A stretch of DNA of 18,953 bases from Rhodobacterales bacterium UBA3080. Its GTDB lineage: Bacteria; Pseudomonadota; Alphaproteobacteria; Rhodobacterales; Rhodobacteraceae. Under the pieces are notes generated by a model. That model made no database searches. It was not told the origin of the DNA and worked only from the letters and a program-made list of their open reading frames with translations. The position numbers were made by a program, and so were the translations under genes. The DNA lies in NCBI GenBank assembly GCA_002366645.1, contig DFBM01000016.1:1-18953 (forward strand), in the 5' to 3' direction. Positions 6,613 through 13,780 of the stretch are shown one piece after another; position 1 is the first letter of the stretch; every line of letters starts with the position of its first letter.

Positions 6613-7835
6613 GCCATTCTTCGGGCGAGGCTGGCCTTTCACGCGTAATCAGCCTACCGCTGCTTGTTCTATATGGCTTGGGTGTCACGATTGGTGCCGG
6701 TATATATGTACTTGTCGGCGAAACCGCAGCACAGGCCGGATACTACGCTCCGCTTTCGTTTGTCTTTGCGTCGATTGTGATGGCATTTAGCGCTGGCAGC
6801 TTTTCAGAGTTAAGTGTGCGTTTTCCGCAAAGCACTGGTGAGGCGATCTATGTTAGTGAAGGATTAAGGTCTCAGGGCTTGTCACTGCTAACTGGTGGTA
6901 TCGTTCTGCTGTCGGCAACGGTTGCCGCTGCAACGATCACGTTGGGCGGGGCAGGGTATGTACTTGATTTGATCGGATTGCCCCGCGAGGTCGTTATTGT
7001 CGCCATTGTTGTGTTTATGGGGGCAATGGCGGCGTGGGGTGTAAAGGAATCCGTAGTTTTCGCGGCAATATTTACCGTTCTCGAAATCCTCGGGTTATTG
7101 GTAATTATAGTTGCAGGTTTCTGGGCGCAGCCGGATTTGATTTCGCGCCTGCCCGAGGTCATCCCGCCTATTGGTGATACCGCCGCGCTGACCGCAATTT
7201 TCACAACCAGTCTAATCGCGTTCTTTGCATTTATCGGTTTTGACGACGTCGTTAATCTTGTTGAGGAAACGAAAAACCCAGCGAGGACGATGCCGCTCGC
7301 CATTATGATAACGTTGGTCGTGGCTACTTTACTATATTTTTCGGTGACGACGGTGGCGGTCTTAAGTGTGCCGTTGGAAGATCTAGCGGCCTCTCAAGCA
7401 CCAATCGGGTTGTTATATTCTCACCTGACCGGCAGTTCGCCGGTGATTATATCATGGATTGCGATTGTCGCGACGCTGAACGGAATTGTGGTCCAGATCG
7501 TTATGGCCTCGCGGGTGCTGTATGGTTTGGGGAGCAAGGGCAGCCTTCCAGCGTTCTTTGCCCGTATCAATCCGCGAACACATACCCCCGTCGTTTCGAC
7601 GTGTATTGTGACCGCTGTTATCCTTGCGCTGGCGCTGTTTTTCCCAATTGGAACTTTGGCGGAAACCACAACCCAGTTCATTTTGGTTGTGTTTACGCTG
7701 GTGAATCTGTCTCTGGTGATGTTGAAAATTCGCAAAGTGCCGGCGCCGGAAGGGGCTTACACCGTTGGCCTTTGGGTTCCTGTCGGAGGTACGATTGCCT
7801 GTCTGTTATTGCTGATTGGACCTTGGTTGTTGTGA
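6609..7835 (+). CDS. APC-superfamily amino acid permease
   Basis: Inner-membrane secondary transporter of the amino acid-polyamine-organocation superfamily, 408 residues, somewhat shorter than the usual 430-500. The first helix carries the broken-helix substrate motif GVTIGAGIYVLVGE (about residues 25-38), and the cytoplasmic loop has the classical EETKNPARTMPLAI (about 220-233). I count roughly eleven to twelve hydrophobic segments, the last ending at the C-terminus (IACLLLLIGPWLL), with no soluble C-terminal domain. The substrate cannot be told from sequence; amino acids or polyamines are the family norm. Its ATG overlaps the stop of the 67-residue protein by four bases. Together with the TraR-like gene it forms a three-gene unit behind the FNR-type box. 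Confidence 0.86.
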   Translation: MSHSSGEAGLSRVISLPLLVLYGLGVTIGAGIYVLVGETAAQAGYYAPLSFVFASIVMAFSAGSFSELSVRFPQSTGEAIYVSEGLRSQGLSLLTGGIVLLSATVAAATITLGGAGYVLDLIGLPREVVIVAIVVFMGAMAAWGVKESVVFAAIFTVLEILGLLVIIVAGFWAQPDLISRLPEVIPPIGDTAALTAIFTTSLIAFFAFIGFDDVVNLVEETKNPARTMPLAIMITLVVATLLYFSVTTVAVLSVPLEDLAASQAPIGLLYSHLTGSSPVIISWIAIVATLNGIVVQIVMASRVLYGLGSKGSLPAFFARINPRTHTPVVSTCIVTAVILALALFFPIGTLAETTTQFILVVFTLVNLSLVMLKIRKVPAPEGAYTVGLWVPVGGTIACLLLLIGPWLL

Positions 7836-7848
7836 TGGTCACGAGAAA

Positions 7849-7893
7849 ATTACACATTCAATTATTGTAATATGAAAAATCAACCTATATAAC
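7849..7893 (+). promoter_or_regulatory. Promoter and operator-like dyad before persulfide dioxygenase
   Basis: A perfect 6-base dyad, ATTACA 7849-7854 and TGTAAT 7866-7871, is separated by 11 AT-rich bases. Its right arm overlaps a plausible -35 (TTGTAA, 7865-7870) that stands 17 bases from a -10 TATAAC (7888-7893). A dyad over a -35 suggests a repressor operator. Persulfide dioxygenase operons in alphaproteobacteria are often controlled by ArsR-family sulfane-sulfur sensors (BigR/SqrR type); no such gene lies in this window, so the link is inference. Confidence 0.5.
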
Positions 7894-7922
7894 ACTCAAC
7901 AGAGTTTTTTAGGAGATATCCG

Positions 7923-8786
7923 ATGACACCCGAAGTAAAAGCATTTTTCGACGATGCAACCAATACGATCTCGTTTGTGGTCAAAGACCCGGACAGTTCA
8001 AGCGTTGCAATCATCGACTCGGTTCTGGATTTCGATTTCGCATCCGGCCGCACCGATACAGCATCCGCTGACGAAGTAATCGCTTACGTCAAAGAAAACG
8101 ACTTGAAAGTCGAGTGGATTTTGGAATCCCACGTTCACGCTGACCACCTGTCGGCGGCGCCGTATATCCAGCAGCAAGTCGGCGGCAAAATCGGCATCGG
8201 CGGCAACATCACAGTTGTTCAAGACACATTCGGTAAAGTCTTTAACGAAGGCACCGAGTTCCAGCGCGATGGCTCGCAGTTCGATAAACTATTCGTCGAC
8301 GGCGATAAAATCGAAATTGGCGGCTTGAAAGTCGACGTGATGCATACACCCGGTCACACACCTGCTTGTATGACGTATGTTGTCGAGGACTCAGCATTCG
8401 TAGGTGATACGATGTTTATGCCAGATTTCGGCACCGCGCGTTGTGACTTCCCGGGTGGTTCCGCCGAAGATCTATACGCTTCGATCCAGAAAATCCTGTC
8501 ATTGCCTGATGAAACACGGATTTTCGTAGGTCACGATTATAAGGCGCCGGGCCGCGATGAATTCGCATGGGAAACTTCTGTGGCTGAACAAAAAGCAGCC
8601 AATATCCATGTAGGTGTGGATAAAGATGCAGATGATTTCATCAAAATGCGCAGCGAACGTGACGCACAATTGTCGATGCCAAAACTGATCGTTCCATCGA
8701 TCCAGATCAACATGCGTGCAGGTCAAATGCCTGAAGCCGAAGAGAACGGCCAAGTGTATCTGAAAGTTCCAGTGAATGCCCTCTAA
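7923..8786 (+). CDS. Persulfide dioxygenase, metallo-beta-lactamase fold (Blh/ETHE1-like)
   Basis: A 287-residue metallo-beta-lactamase-fold protein of the ETHE1/Blh group, non-haem iron enzymes that oxidise glutathione persulfide with oxygen to sulfite and glutathione. The metal motif H70-V-H72-A-D74-H75 (SHVHADHLSAA), H145 in MHTPGH, D162 in GDTMF and H204 in GHDY are all present. By alignment with human ETHE1 (iron ligands H79, H135, D154) the likely iron ligands are H70, H145 and D162. The stretch MPDFGTARCDFPGG (about 166-179) is characteristic of the persulfide dioxygenase branch and argues against glyoxalase II. ATG 7923 has a strong site, AGGAGAT at 7911-7917. No DUF442 domain is fused at the N-terminus; that domain is encoded by the next gene. 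It is probably the first step of a sulfide-detoxifying operon. Confidence 0.9.
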   Translation: MTPEVKAFFDDATNTISFVVKDPDSSSVAIIDSVLDFDFASGRTDTASADEVIAYVKENDLKVEWILESHVHADHLSAAPYIQQQVGGKIGIGGNITVVQDTFGKVFNEGTEFQRDGSQFDKLFVDGDKIEIGGLKVDVMHTPGHTPACMTYVVEDSAFVGDTMFMPDFGTARCDFPGGSAEDLYASIQKILSLPDETRIFVGHDYKAPGRDEFAWETSVAEQKAANIHVGVDKDADDFIKMRSERDAQLSMPKLIVPSIQINMRAGQMPEAEENGQVYLKVPVNAL

Positions 8787-8811
8787 CAATTAGGACATTG
8801 CATCAATTCCT

Positions 8812-8846
8812 CCGCTCCGGTTTAATCGCCGGAGCGGGTGTTATTT
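8812..8846 (+). terminator. 9-bp GC-rich hairpin between two sulfur genes
   Basis: CCGCTCCGG (8812-8820) and CCGGAGCGG (8829-8837) form a perfect 9-bp stem with an 8-base loop, followed by GTGTTATTT. The U-tract is interrupted, so this may be a partial terminator or an mRNA-stabilising structure that lowers expression of the two downstream genes relative to the dioxygenase. No promoter is evident between it and ATG 8862. Confidence 0.65.
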
Positions 8847-8861
8847 AAAGAGGCAAGATCG

Positions 8862-9191
8862 ATGCAGATCTACAAAGTTACAGATAACTACAGTGTTGCT
8901 AGCCAAATCTCGGCCAGCGACGTTGCACTAATCAAAGCAGCCGGTTTCAAATCCATTATGTGCAATCGCCCTGACGGTGAAGAGTTTGGCCAACCAAGCG
9001 CCGAAATTATCCGGCAAGCTGCAAAAGACCACGACATCAAGTTTTTTCACGTCCCTATGGGACGTACCGGCATAAGTGCCGAGCTGCTCGCGGATTTTCG
9101 CGACGTTGTGAATGGCGAGAACGATCCGGTTTTTGCCTACTGCCGAACAGGCAACCGCTGCGGATTGTTATGGAACGCTTCGCAGTCCTGA
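8862..9191 (+). CDS. DUF442 (Blh phosphatase/rhodanese-like) protein
   Basis: A 109-residue protein of the DUF442 / beta-lactamase-hydrolase-like phosphatase family, a fold related to dual-specificity phosphatases and annotated in sulfur contexts as a sulfur transferase. It has the family N-terminal run VASQISASDVALIKAAGFKSIMCNRPDGEE and the active-site loop C94-R-T-G-N-R99 (AYCRTGNR), which resembles the CRSGNR-type loop of rhodaneses. In Xylella and Agrobacterium Blh proteins this domain is fused to the persulfide dioxygenase; here it is a separate downstream gene. I chose ATG 8862 (AAGAGG at 8848-8853) rather than GTG 8838, which lies directly at the foot of the hairpin. The protein ends about 10 residues after the active site, shorter than many 130-140 residue relatives but covering the core domain. 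Sulfur transfer is inferred, not proven. Confidence 0.86.
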   Translation: MQIYKVTDNYSVASQISASDVALIKAAGFKSIMCNRPDGEEFGQPSAEIIRQAAKDHDIKFFHVPMGRTGISAELLADFRDVVNGENDPVFAYCRTGNRCGLLWNASQS

Positions 9192-9245
9192 TACAAAATG
9201 TAAATTCCGCTGTCCGCTGGGCAGGCGACGAAAGGAAGCTTGGCC

Positions 9246-10985
9246 ATGCTAAAGCGCTATTTTCCTATTCTGGATTGGTCTGCGAGTTATAATCGCGACA
9301 CCCTGACAAACGACCTGGTAGCTGCGGTGATCGTAACGATCATGCTGATCCCGCAGTCGTTGGCATACGCCCTGCTGGCGGGGTTGCCGGCCGAAGTGGG
9401 GCTTTATGCTTCGATTGCGCCGCTGGTGATCTACGCGATCTTTGGCACATCACGCACTTTGGCGGTTGGCCCTGTGGCGGTGGCATCTTTGATGACAGCC
9501 GCAGCGGTGGGCGAACTTGCCTCGCAAGGTACGCCTGAATACTACGCGGCAGCGATCGCTCTGGCCTTTATTTCGGGTCTGATGCTGATGGTAATGGGGT
9601 TCTTGCGGCTCGGCTTCCTAGCTAATTTTTTGTCTCACCCCGTGATTTCGGGTTTTATTACGGCCTCGGCTATCATTATCGCGACCAGCCAGTTGAAACA
9701 TATTTTCGGCGTTAATGCCGAAGGACATAATCTGTTCGAGTTGGTGGTTTCGCTGGCTGGGCATGCCTCCCAAATTAACCCGTTCACGCTGGCGATAGGT
9801 GTATTCGCTACGGCCTTCCTGTTCTGGGTGCGAGGAAATCTAAAGCCGATGCTGCGTAAATTTGGCCTCGGTCCGAGGCTGTCCGAAGTTATCGCAAAAA
9901 CGGGACCGGTCGCGGCTGTCGCGGCGACCACTGCTGTTGCCTGGGGTTTTGCACTTGATGCGCAAGGTGTGAAGGTTATCGGCGAGATACCGTCTCGTCT
10001 GCCAGTTCCGACAATGCCAGCCTTCGATCTGGAGCTTTGGAGTGCGATTGCCGTGCCCGCGTTGCTGATTTCGATTGTAGGTTATGTTGAAACCATTTCA
10101 GTTGCCCAGACCTTGGCCGCTAAGCGGCGTCAACGCATCGATCCTGATCAGGAGCTGGTTGCGCTTGGTGCGGCCAACGTTGGTTCGGCTGTTTCCGGCG
10201 GCTTCCCTGTTACCGGTGGCTTCTCGCGCTCGGTCGTGAACTTCGACGCGGGCGCGCAAACTCCTGCGGCAGGGGCATTCACAGCGGTTGGTATCGCGAT
10301 GGCCGCTCTGTTCCTGACGCCATTGCTGCACTATCTGCCCAAAGCGACGTTGGCGGCGACTATTATCGTGGCTGTTCTCTCGCTGATCGACCTCGACGCG
10401 ATAAAGCGGACGTGGACTTATTCCAAGTCTGATTTTGCGGCGATGATGGCGACGATCCTTACAACCCTGACCTTCGGTGTCGAGATGGGCATCACTGCGG
10501 GCGTCGGCCTGTCGCTGTTCCTCCACCTGTACCGCTCGTCACGTCCACATTCGGCCGTTGTTGGTCAAGTTCCCGGAACCGAGCATTTCCGCAATGTGAA
10601 CCGGCACGAGGTTGTTGTGACGCCCGAAGTTCTGTCGGTCCGTATCGACGAGAGCCTGTATTTCGCGAACGCGCGTTTTCTTGAGGACCGGATCAATGAT
10701 GCGGTCGCGCTGGATCCGAATATCGAGCATGTGATCCTGATGTGTTCAGCGGTCAACTTCATCGACGCCTCCGCACTGGAAAGCCTTGAGGCGATCAATG
10801 AGCGCCTGCATGATGCAAATGTGATGTTGCACCTGTCCGAGGTCAAAGGGCCGGTTATGGACCGCCTGAAACGCTCGCATTTCCTCGAAGATCTGTCGGG
10901 TCGCGTTTACCTGACCCAATACGACGCTGTGCGCACGATCAGCCCGCACGCCGCCGCCAAAGCGATGAACATGCCTAGGCAGTAA
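9246..10985 (+). CDS. SulP family anion (sulfate-type) transporter with STAS domain
   Basis: Inner-membrane transporter of the SulP/SLC26 family, 579 residues. The membrane domain (about residues 20-430) opens with the conserved [34 protein letters not shown] stretch (positions 9315-9416), and contains [20 protein letters not shown] near 310-330. The cytoplasmic STAS domain (about 455-565) includes [11 protein letters not shown] with S509. SulP proteins carry sulfate, bicarbonate or other anions; the substrate cannot be read from sequence. Next to a persulfide dioxygenase, uptake or export of sulfate, sulfite or thiosulfate is the natural guess. I chose ATG 9246, seven bases after AAGGAAG (9232-9238); the TTG at 9240 is too close to that site. 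The gene starts 54 bases after the DUF442 gene and its 3' end overlaps convergent folD by 11 bases. Confidence 0.92.
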   Translation: MLKRYFPILDWSASYNRDTLTNDLVAAVIVTIMLIPQSLAYALLAGLPAEVGLYASIAPLVIYAIFGTSRTLAVGPVAVASLMTAAAVGELASQGTPEYYAAAIALAFISGLMLMVMGFLRLGFLANFLSHPVISGFITASAIIIATSQLKHIFGVNAEGHNLFELVVSLAGHASQINPFTLAIGVFATAFLFWVRGNLKPMLRKFGLGPRLSEVIAKTGPVAAVAATTAVAWGFALDAQGVKVIGEIPSRLPVPTMPAFDLELWSAIAVPALLISIVGYVETISVAQTLAAKRRQRIDPDQELVALGAANVGSAVSGGFPVTGGFSRSVVNFDAGAQTPAAGAFTAVGIAMAALFLTPLLHYLPKATLAATIIVAVLSLIDLDAIKRTWTYSKSDFAAMMATILTTLTFGVEMGITAGVGLSLFLHLYRSSRPHSAVVGQVPGTEHFRNVNRHEVVVTPEVLSVRIDESLYFANARFLEDRINDAVALDPNIEHVILMCSAVNFIDASALESLEAINERLHDANVMLHLSEVKGPVMDRLKRSHFLEDLSGRVYLTQYDAVRTISPHAAAKAMNMPRQ

Positions 10986-11877
10986 GGCCTTCGGGTTCCG
11001 GTAGGCTCGCCGCACGGCAACAAGCCGTTACGGTGTTGGCTAGCAGGCAGGCGATCGTCATCGGGCCAACACCCCCCGGTACTGGCGTAATTGCGCCTGC
11101 GATCGCCGCGGCGCTATCAAAATCCACGTCGCCAACCAGCTTCATCTTGCCTTCGCCCTTTTCAGGGGCGGGAATGCGGTTGATACCAACATCGATAATG
11201 GTCGCGCCGGGTTTAACCCACTCGCCGGTGATCATTTCGGGACGGCCGACGGCGGCAACCAGTATGTCTGCCTGACGGCAGAGCGCTTCGATATCCTTGG
11301 TGCGCGAATGTGCAATCGTCACGGTGCAACTGTCTTGCAACAGCAACTGCGCCATAGGTTTTCCGACGATATTCGAGCGCCCGACAACAACCGCATTCAT
11401 CCCTGAAAGCGATCCGTGCTTGTCGCGCAGCATCATCAAGCAGCCAAGCGGTGTGCAAGGCACCATGCTTTTTTGACCGGTTGCCAAAAGGCCAACATTG
11501 GAAATATGGAACCCGTCCACGTCCTTAGCGGGCGCAATCGAATTAATAACCAGATCTTCGTTTAAATGCTTGGGCAGCGGTAGCTGGCACAAAATCCCGT
11601 GTACTGCCGGATCGTTATTCAACTGATCAATCAACGCTAACAGATCCGCCTCCGAGGTATCGGGATCGAGTTTGTGTTCATAGGAATTCATCCCGCACTC
11701 GACGGTTTGTTTGCCTTTGTTGCGTACATAAACTTCGCTGGCCGGATCCTCGCCGACGAGAATAACTGCAAGGCCGGGGGTGATGCCGTGCTCTGCTTTC
11801 AGTCTGGCGACATGTTCGGCGACTTTCGCGCGAACCGTGGCGGCGAAGGCTTTGCCGTCGATAATATCTGCGGTCAT
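10975..11877 (-). CDS. folD: Methylene-THF dehydrogenase / methenyl-THF cyclohydrolase FolD
   Basis: Bifunctional cytoplasmic enzyme that oxidises 5,10-methylene-THF with NADP and hydrolyses methenyl-THF to 10-formyl-THF. The 300-residue length is typical. Catalytic Y50 and K54 lie in YVRNKGK, D121 in KDVDGFH, the nucleotide-binding motif [17 protein letters not shown] near 161-177, and the closing signature [20 protein letters not shown] near 264-283. ATG 11877 is preceded on the minus strand by GAGGAG at a suitable distance. It follows fhs by 27 bases and must be co-transcribed with it: together they link formate, 10-formyl-THF and methylene-THF. The 3' end overlaps convergent sulP by 11 bases, and no terminator is visible between the two. 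Confidence 0.97.
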   Translation of the reverse strand: MTADIIDGKAFAATVRAKVAEHVARLKAEHGITPGLAVILVGEDPASEVYVRNKGKQTVECGMNSYEHKLDPDTSEADLLALIDQLNNDPAVHGILCQLPLPKHLNEDLVINSIAPAKDVDGFHISNVGLLATGQKSMVPCTPLGCLMMLRDKHGSLSGMNAVVVGRSNIVGKPMAQLLLQDSCTVTIAHSRTKDIEALCRQADILVAAVGRPEMITGEWVKPGATIIDVGINRIPAPEKGEGKMKLVGDVDFDSAAAIAGAITPVPGGVGPMTIACLLANTVTACCRAASLPEPEGLTA

Positions 11878-11904
11878 GATCTACTCCTCGATTTGCAGAC
11901 GCTT

Positions 11905-13581
11905 TTAGAACAAACCTTCGATCTGTCCATCCCCGTTGAGCATAATAGATTCTGCCGACGGTTTTCGGGGTAGGCCCGGCATGGACATTATTTCGCCGCA
12001 GATCACGACGATAAACCCAGCGCCAGCGCTCAAACGCACCTCGCGTACCGGCACAGAGTGACCTGTTGGCGCTCCACGCAAGTCCGGATCTGTCGAGAAA
12101 CTATACTGTGTTTTCGCCATACAGATTGGCAAATGCCCAAATCCGGCTTCTTCCCACACGCGCAGTTGAGCACGAATTTTTTTGTCTGCCATGACTTCGT
12201 CAGCGCGGTAAATGCGCTTGGCGATTGTTTCGATTTTCTCGAACAGAGGCATGTCGTCAGGATAAAGCGGGGCAAACTGTGCCGCGCCGCTTTCGGCGAT
12301 CTGCGCAACGCGCGTCGCCAGATCAATAGCACCGGCCGAGCCGTGTTCCCAATGCTTGCTCAGAATTGCTTCTGATCCGTGCTGACGGACATATTCCGAA
12401 ATGGCTTCGACCTCTGCATCTGTATCCGTAACAAAATGGTTTATCGCGACCACAACCGGCACACCAAAGCATTTCAGGTTCTCTATATGGCGACCCAAAT
12501 TCGGCGCGCCGTCCAGCACTGCCTGAACGTTTTCAGTGCCCAGATCCGCCCGTGCGACGCCGCCGTTCATCTTCATGGCGCGAACCGTAGCGACCAGAAC
12601 AACCACATCCGGTGTAATTCCGGCCTTGCGGCATTTGATGTTCATGAATTTCTCGGCCCCTAGATCGGCACCAAAACCCGCCTCCGTCACGACAAAATCC
12701 GCCAGCTTCAGGGCTGTTTTCGTTGCCACAACCGAGTTGCAACCATGTGCGATATTGGCGAACGGGCCGCCATGCACAAAGGCCGGATTGTTCTCCAGCG
12801 TCTGTACTAGATTGGGTTGCATCGCTTGTTGCAGCAGTACCGTCATCGCCCCGTCGGCTTTCAGATCCCGGCAGTAGATAGGCGAGCGATCTCTCCGATA
12901 TGCCACGATAATGTCGCCAAGCCGCTGTTCGAGATCCTTCAGATCATTCGACAAACAAAGAATGGCCATAACTTCCGACGCCACGGTTATGTCAAATCCG
13001 GTCTGGCGCGGGAAGCCGTTGGAAACACCGCCAAGCGACGTAACTGTATCGCGAAGCGCGCGGTCGTTCATGTCCATCACGCGTTTCCAAGACACACGCC
13101 GTTCGTCAATTTCCAGCTCGTTGCCCCAGTAGATGTGATTGTCGATCATCGCCGCCAGCAAGTTGTGTGCGCTGGTAATCGCATGGAAGTCACCGGTGAA
13201 ATGCAGGTTCATCTCTTCCATAGGCACCACTTGAGCGTATCCACCACCCGCAGCCCCACCCTTCATGCCAAAACATGGCCCAAGCGAAGCCTCGCGAATG
13301 CAGATTGCCGCCTTTTTACCGATCGCGTTCAACCCGTCACCTAGGCCTACCGTGGTGGTCGTTTTACCCTCACCCGCAGGGGTGGGATTGATCGCAGTTA
13401 CAAGGATCAGCTTGCCATCGTTTTTGTCTGCCTGCGCCGCAATAAACTCCGCCGAAACCTTAGCCTTATCATGTCCAAACGGCAGCAAATCGGCTGTTGG
13501 GATATCAAGGATTGCGCCAATTTCCTGAATTGGCTTTTTGTTTGCTTCGCGTGCAATTTCGATGTCGGTTTTATAACCCAT
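11905..13581 (-). CDS. fhs: Formate--tetrahydrofolate ligase Fhs
   Basis: Cytoplasmic ATP-dependent enzyme that joins formate to tetrahydrofolate, giving 10-formyl-THF; the reverse reaction can yield ATP and formate. The 558-residue length is normal. The P-loop-like [16 protein letters not shown] is at about 67-82, followed by [35 protein letters not shown] (positions 13191-13295), a family hallmark. The C-terminus has [23 protein letters not shown] 13581 has AGAGGGA (13588-13594 on this strand) six bases upstream. It heads an fhs-folD unit. In marine alphaproteobacteria this pair handles C1 units from methyl compounds; whether that applies here is inference. Confidence 0.98.
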   Translation of the reverse strand: MGYKTDIEIAREANKKPIQEIGAILDIPTADLLPFGHDKAKVSAEFIAAQADKNDGKLILVTAINPTPAGEGKTTTTVGLGDGLNAIGKKAAICIREASLGPCFGMKGGAAGGGYAQVVPMEEMNLHFTGDFHAITSAHNLLAAMIDNHIYWGNELEIDERRVSWKRVMDMNDRALRDTVTSLGGVSNGFPRQTGFDITVASEVMAILCLSNDLKDLEQRLGDIIVAYRRDRSPIYCRDLKADGAMTVLLQQAMQPNLVQTLENNPAFVHGGPFANIAHGCNSVVATKTALKLADFVVTEAGFGADLGAEKFMNIKCRKAGITPDVVVLVATVRAMKMNGGVARADLGTENVQAVLDGAPNLGRHIENLKCFGVPVVVAINHFVTDTDAEVEAISEYVRQHGSEAILSKHWEHGSAGAIDLATRVAQIAESGAAQFAPLYPDDMPLFEKIETIAKRIYRADEVMADKKIRAQLRVWEEAGFGHLPICMAKTQYSFSTDPDLRGAPTGHSVPVREVRLSAGAGFIVVICGEIMSMPGLPRKPSAESIMLNGDGQIEGLF

Positions 13582-13664
13582 GACTGATCCCTCTACGGAC
13601 GGCTGTTGTTTCTCCTGACTGTAAGGAGCGAACCTGCCCCTTGGCGAGGTCTATTTCGACACCG

Positions 13665-13706
13665 CATAGCAATACTGCGACAAAATTGCACAAATTGTGT
13701 GCCAAT
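13665..13706 (-). promoter_or_regulatory. Probable fhs promoter with overlapping palindrome
   Basis: On the minus strand, TTGTGC (13688-13693) lies 16-17 bases from TGCTAT/GCTATG (13665-13671), a plausible -35/-10 pair for fhs. The -35 falls inside a palindrome, GCACA 13688-13692 and TGTGC 13698-13702, which extends with a one-base bulge to ATTG at 13685 and CAAT at 13703-13706. A regulator binding there would block or aid polymerase. The remaining 5' untranslated region (about 13582-13658) holds a small CTCCT/AGGAG hairpin (13612-13628). Confidence 0.4.
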
Positions 13707-13727
13707 GTATACTTTGACGGCTAGGCA

Positions 13728-13755
13728 ATAAAAAAGGGCGACCGAAGCCGCCCTT
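13728..13755 (-). terminator. Rho-independent terminator after ftsH
   Basis: On the minus strand AAGGGCG, then GC-UUCG-GU, then CGCCCTT gives a 9-bp stem capped by the very stable C(UUCG)G tetraloop, followed at once by a run of T (TTTTTTATT). It stands 25 bases beyond the ftsH stop and separates the tol-pal-tilS-ftsH block from fhs-folD. Confidence 0.88.
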
Positions 13756-13780
13756 GAAACCTGTGATTAATGTAAACGCC

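Noticed and set aside
8838..8861. GTG 8838 as start of the DUF442 gene
   Set aside because: It lies immediately at the hairpin foot with no accessible ribosome site; ATG 8862 has AAGAGG upstream and fits the family N-terminus.
9192..9245. Frameshifted remainder of the DUF442 C-terminus
   Set aside because: None of the three frames after the stop looks like the missing C-terminal helix, so the gene seems truly short.
13582..13700. ZTP (pfl) riboswitch upstream of fhs
   Set aside because: fhs is a known target, but the conserved CCGCCUGGGC element and the 5' half are not visible; CGCCAAGGGGCAGG is only a weak likeness.
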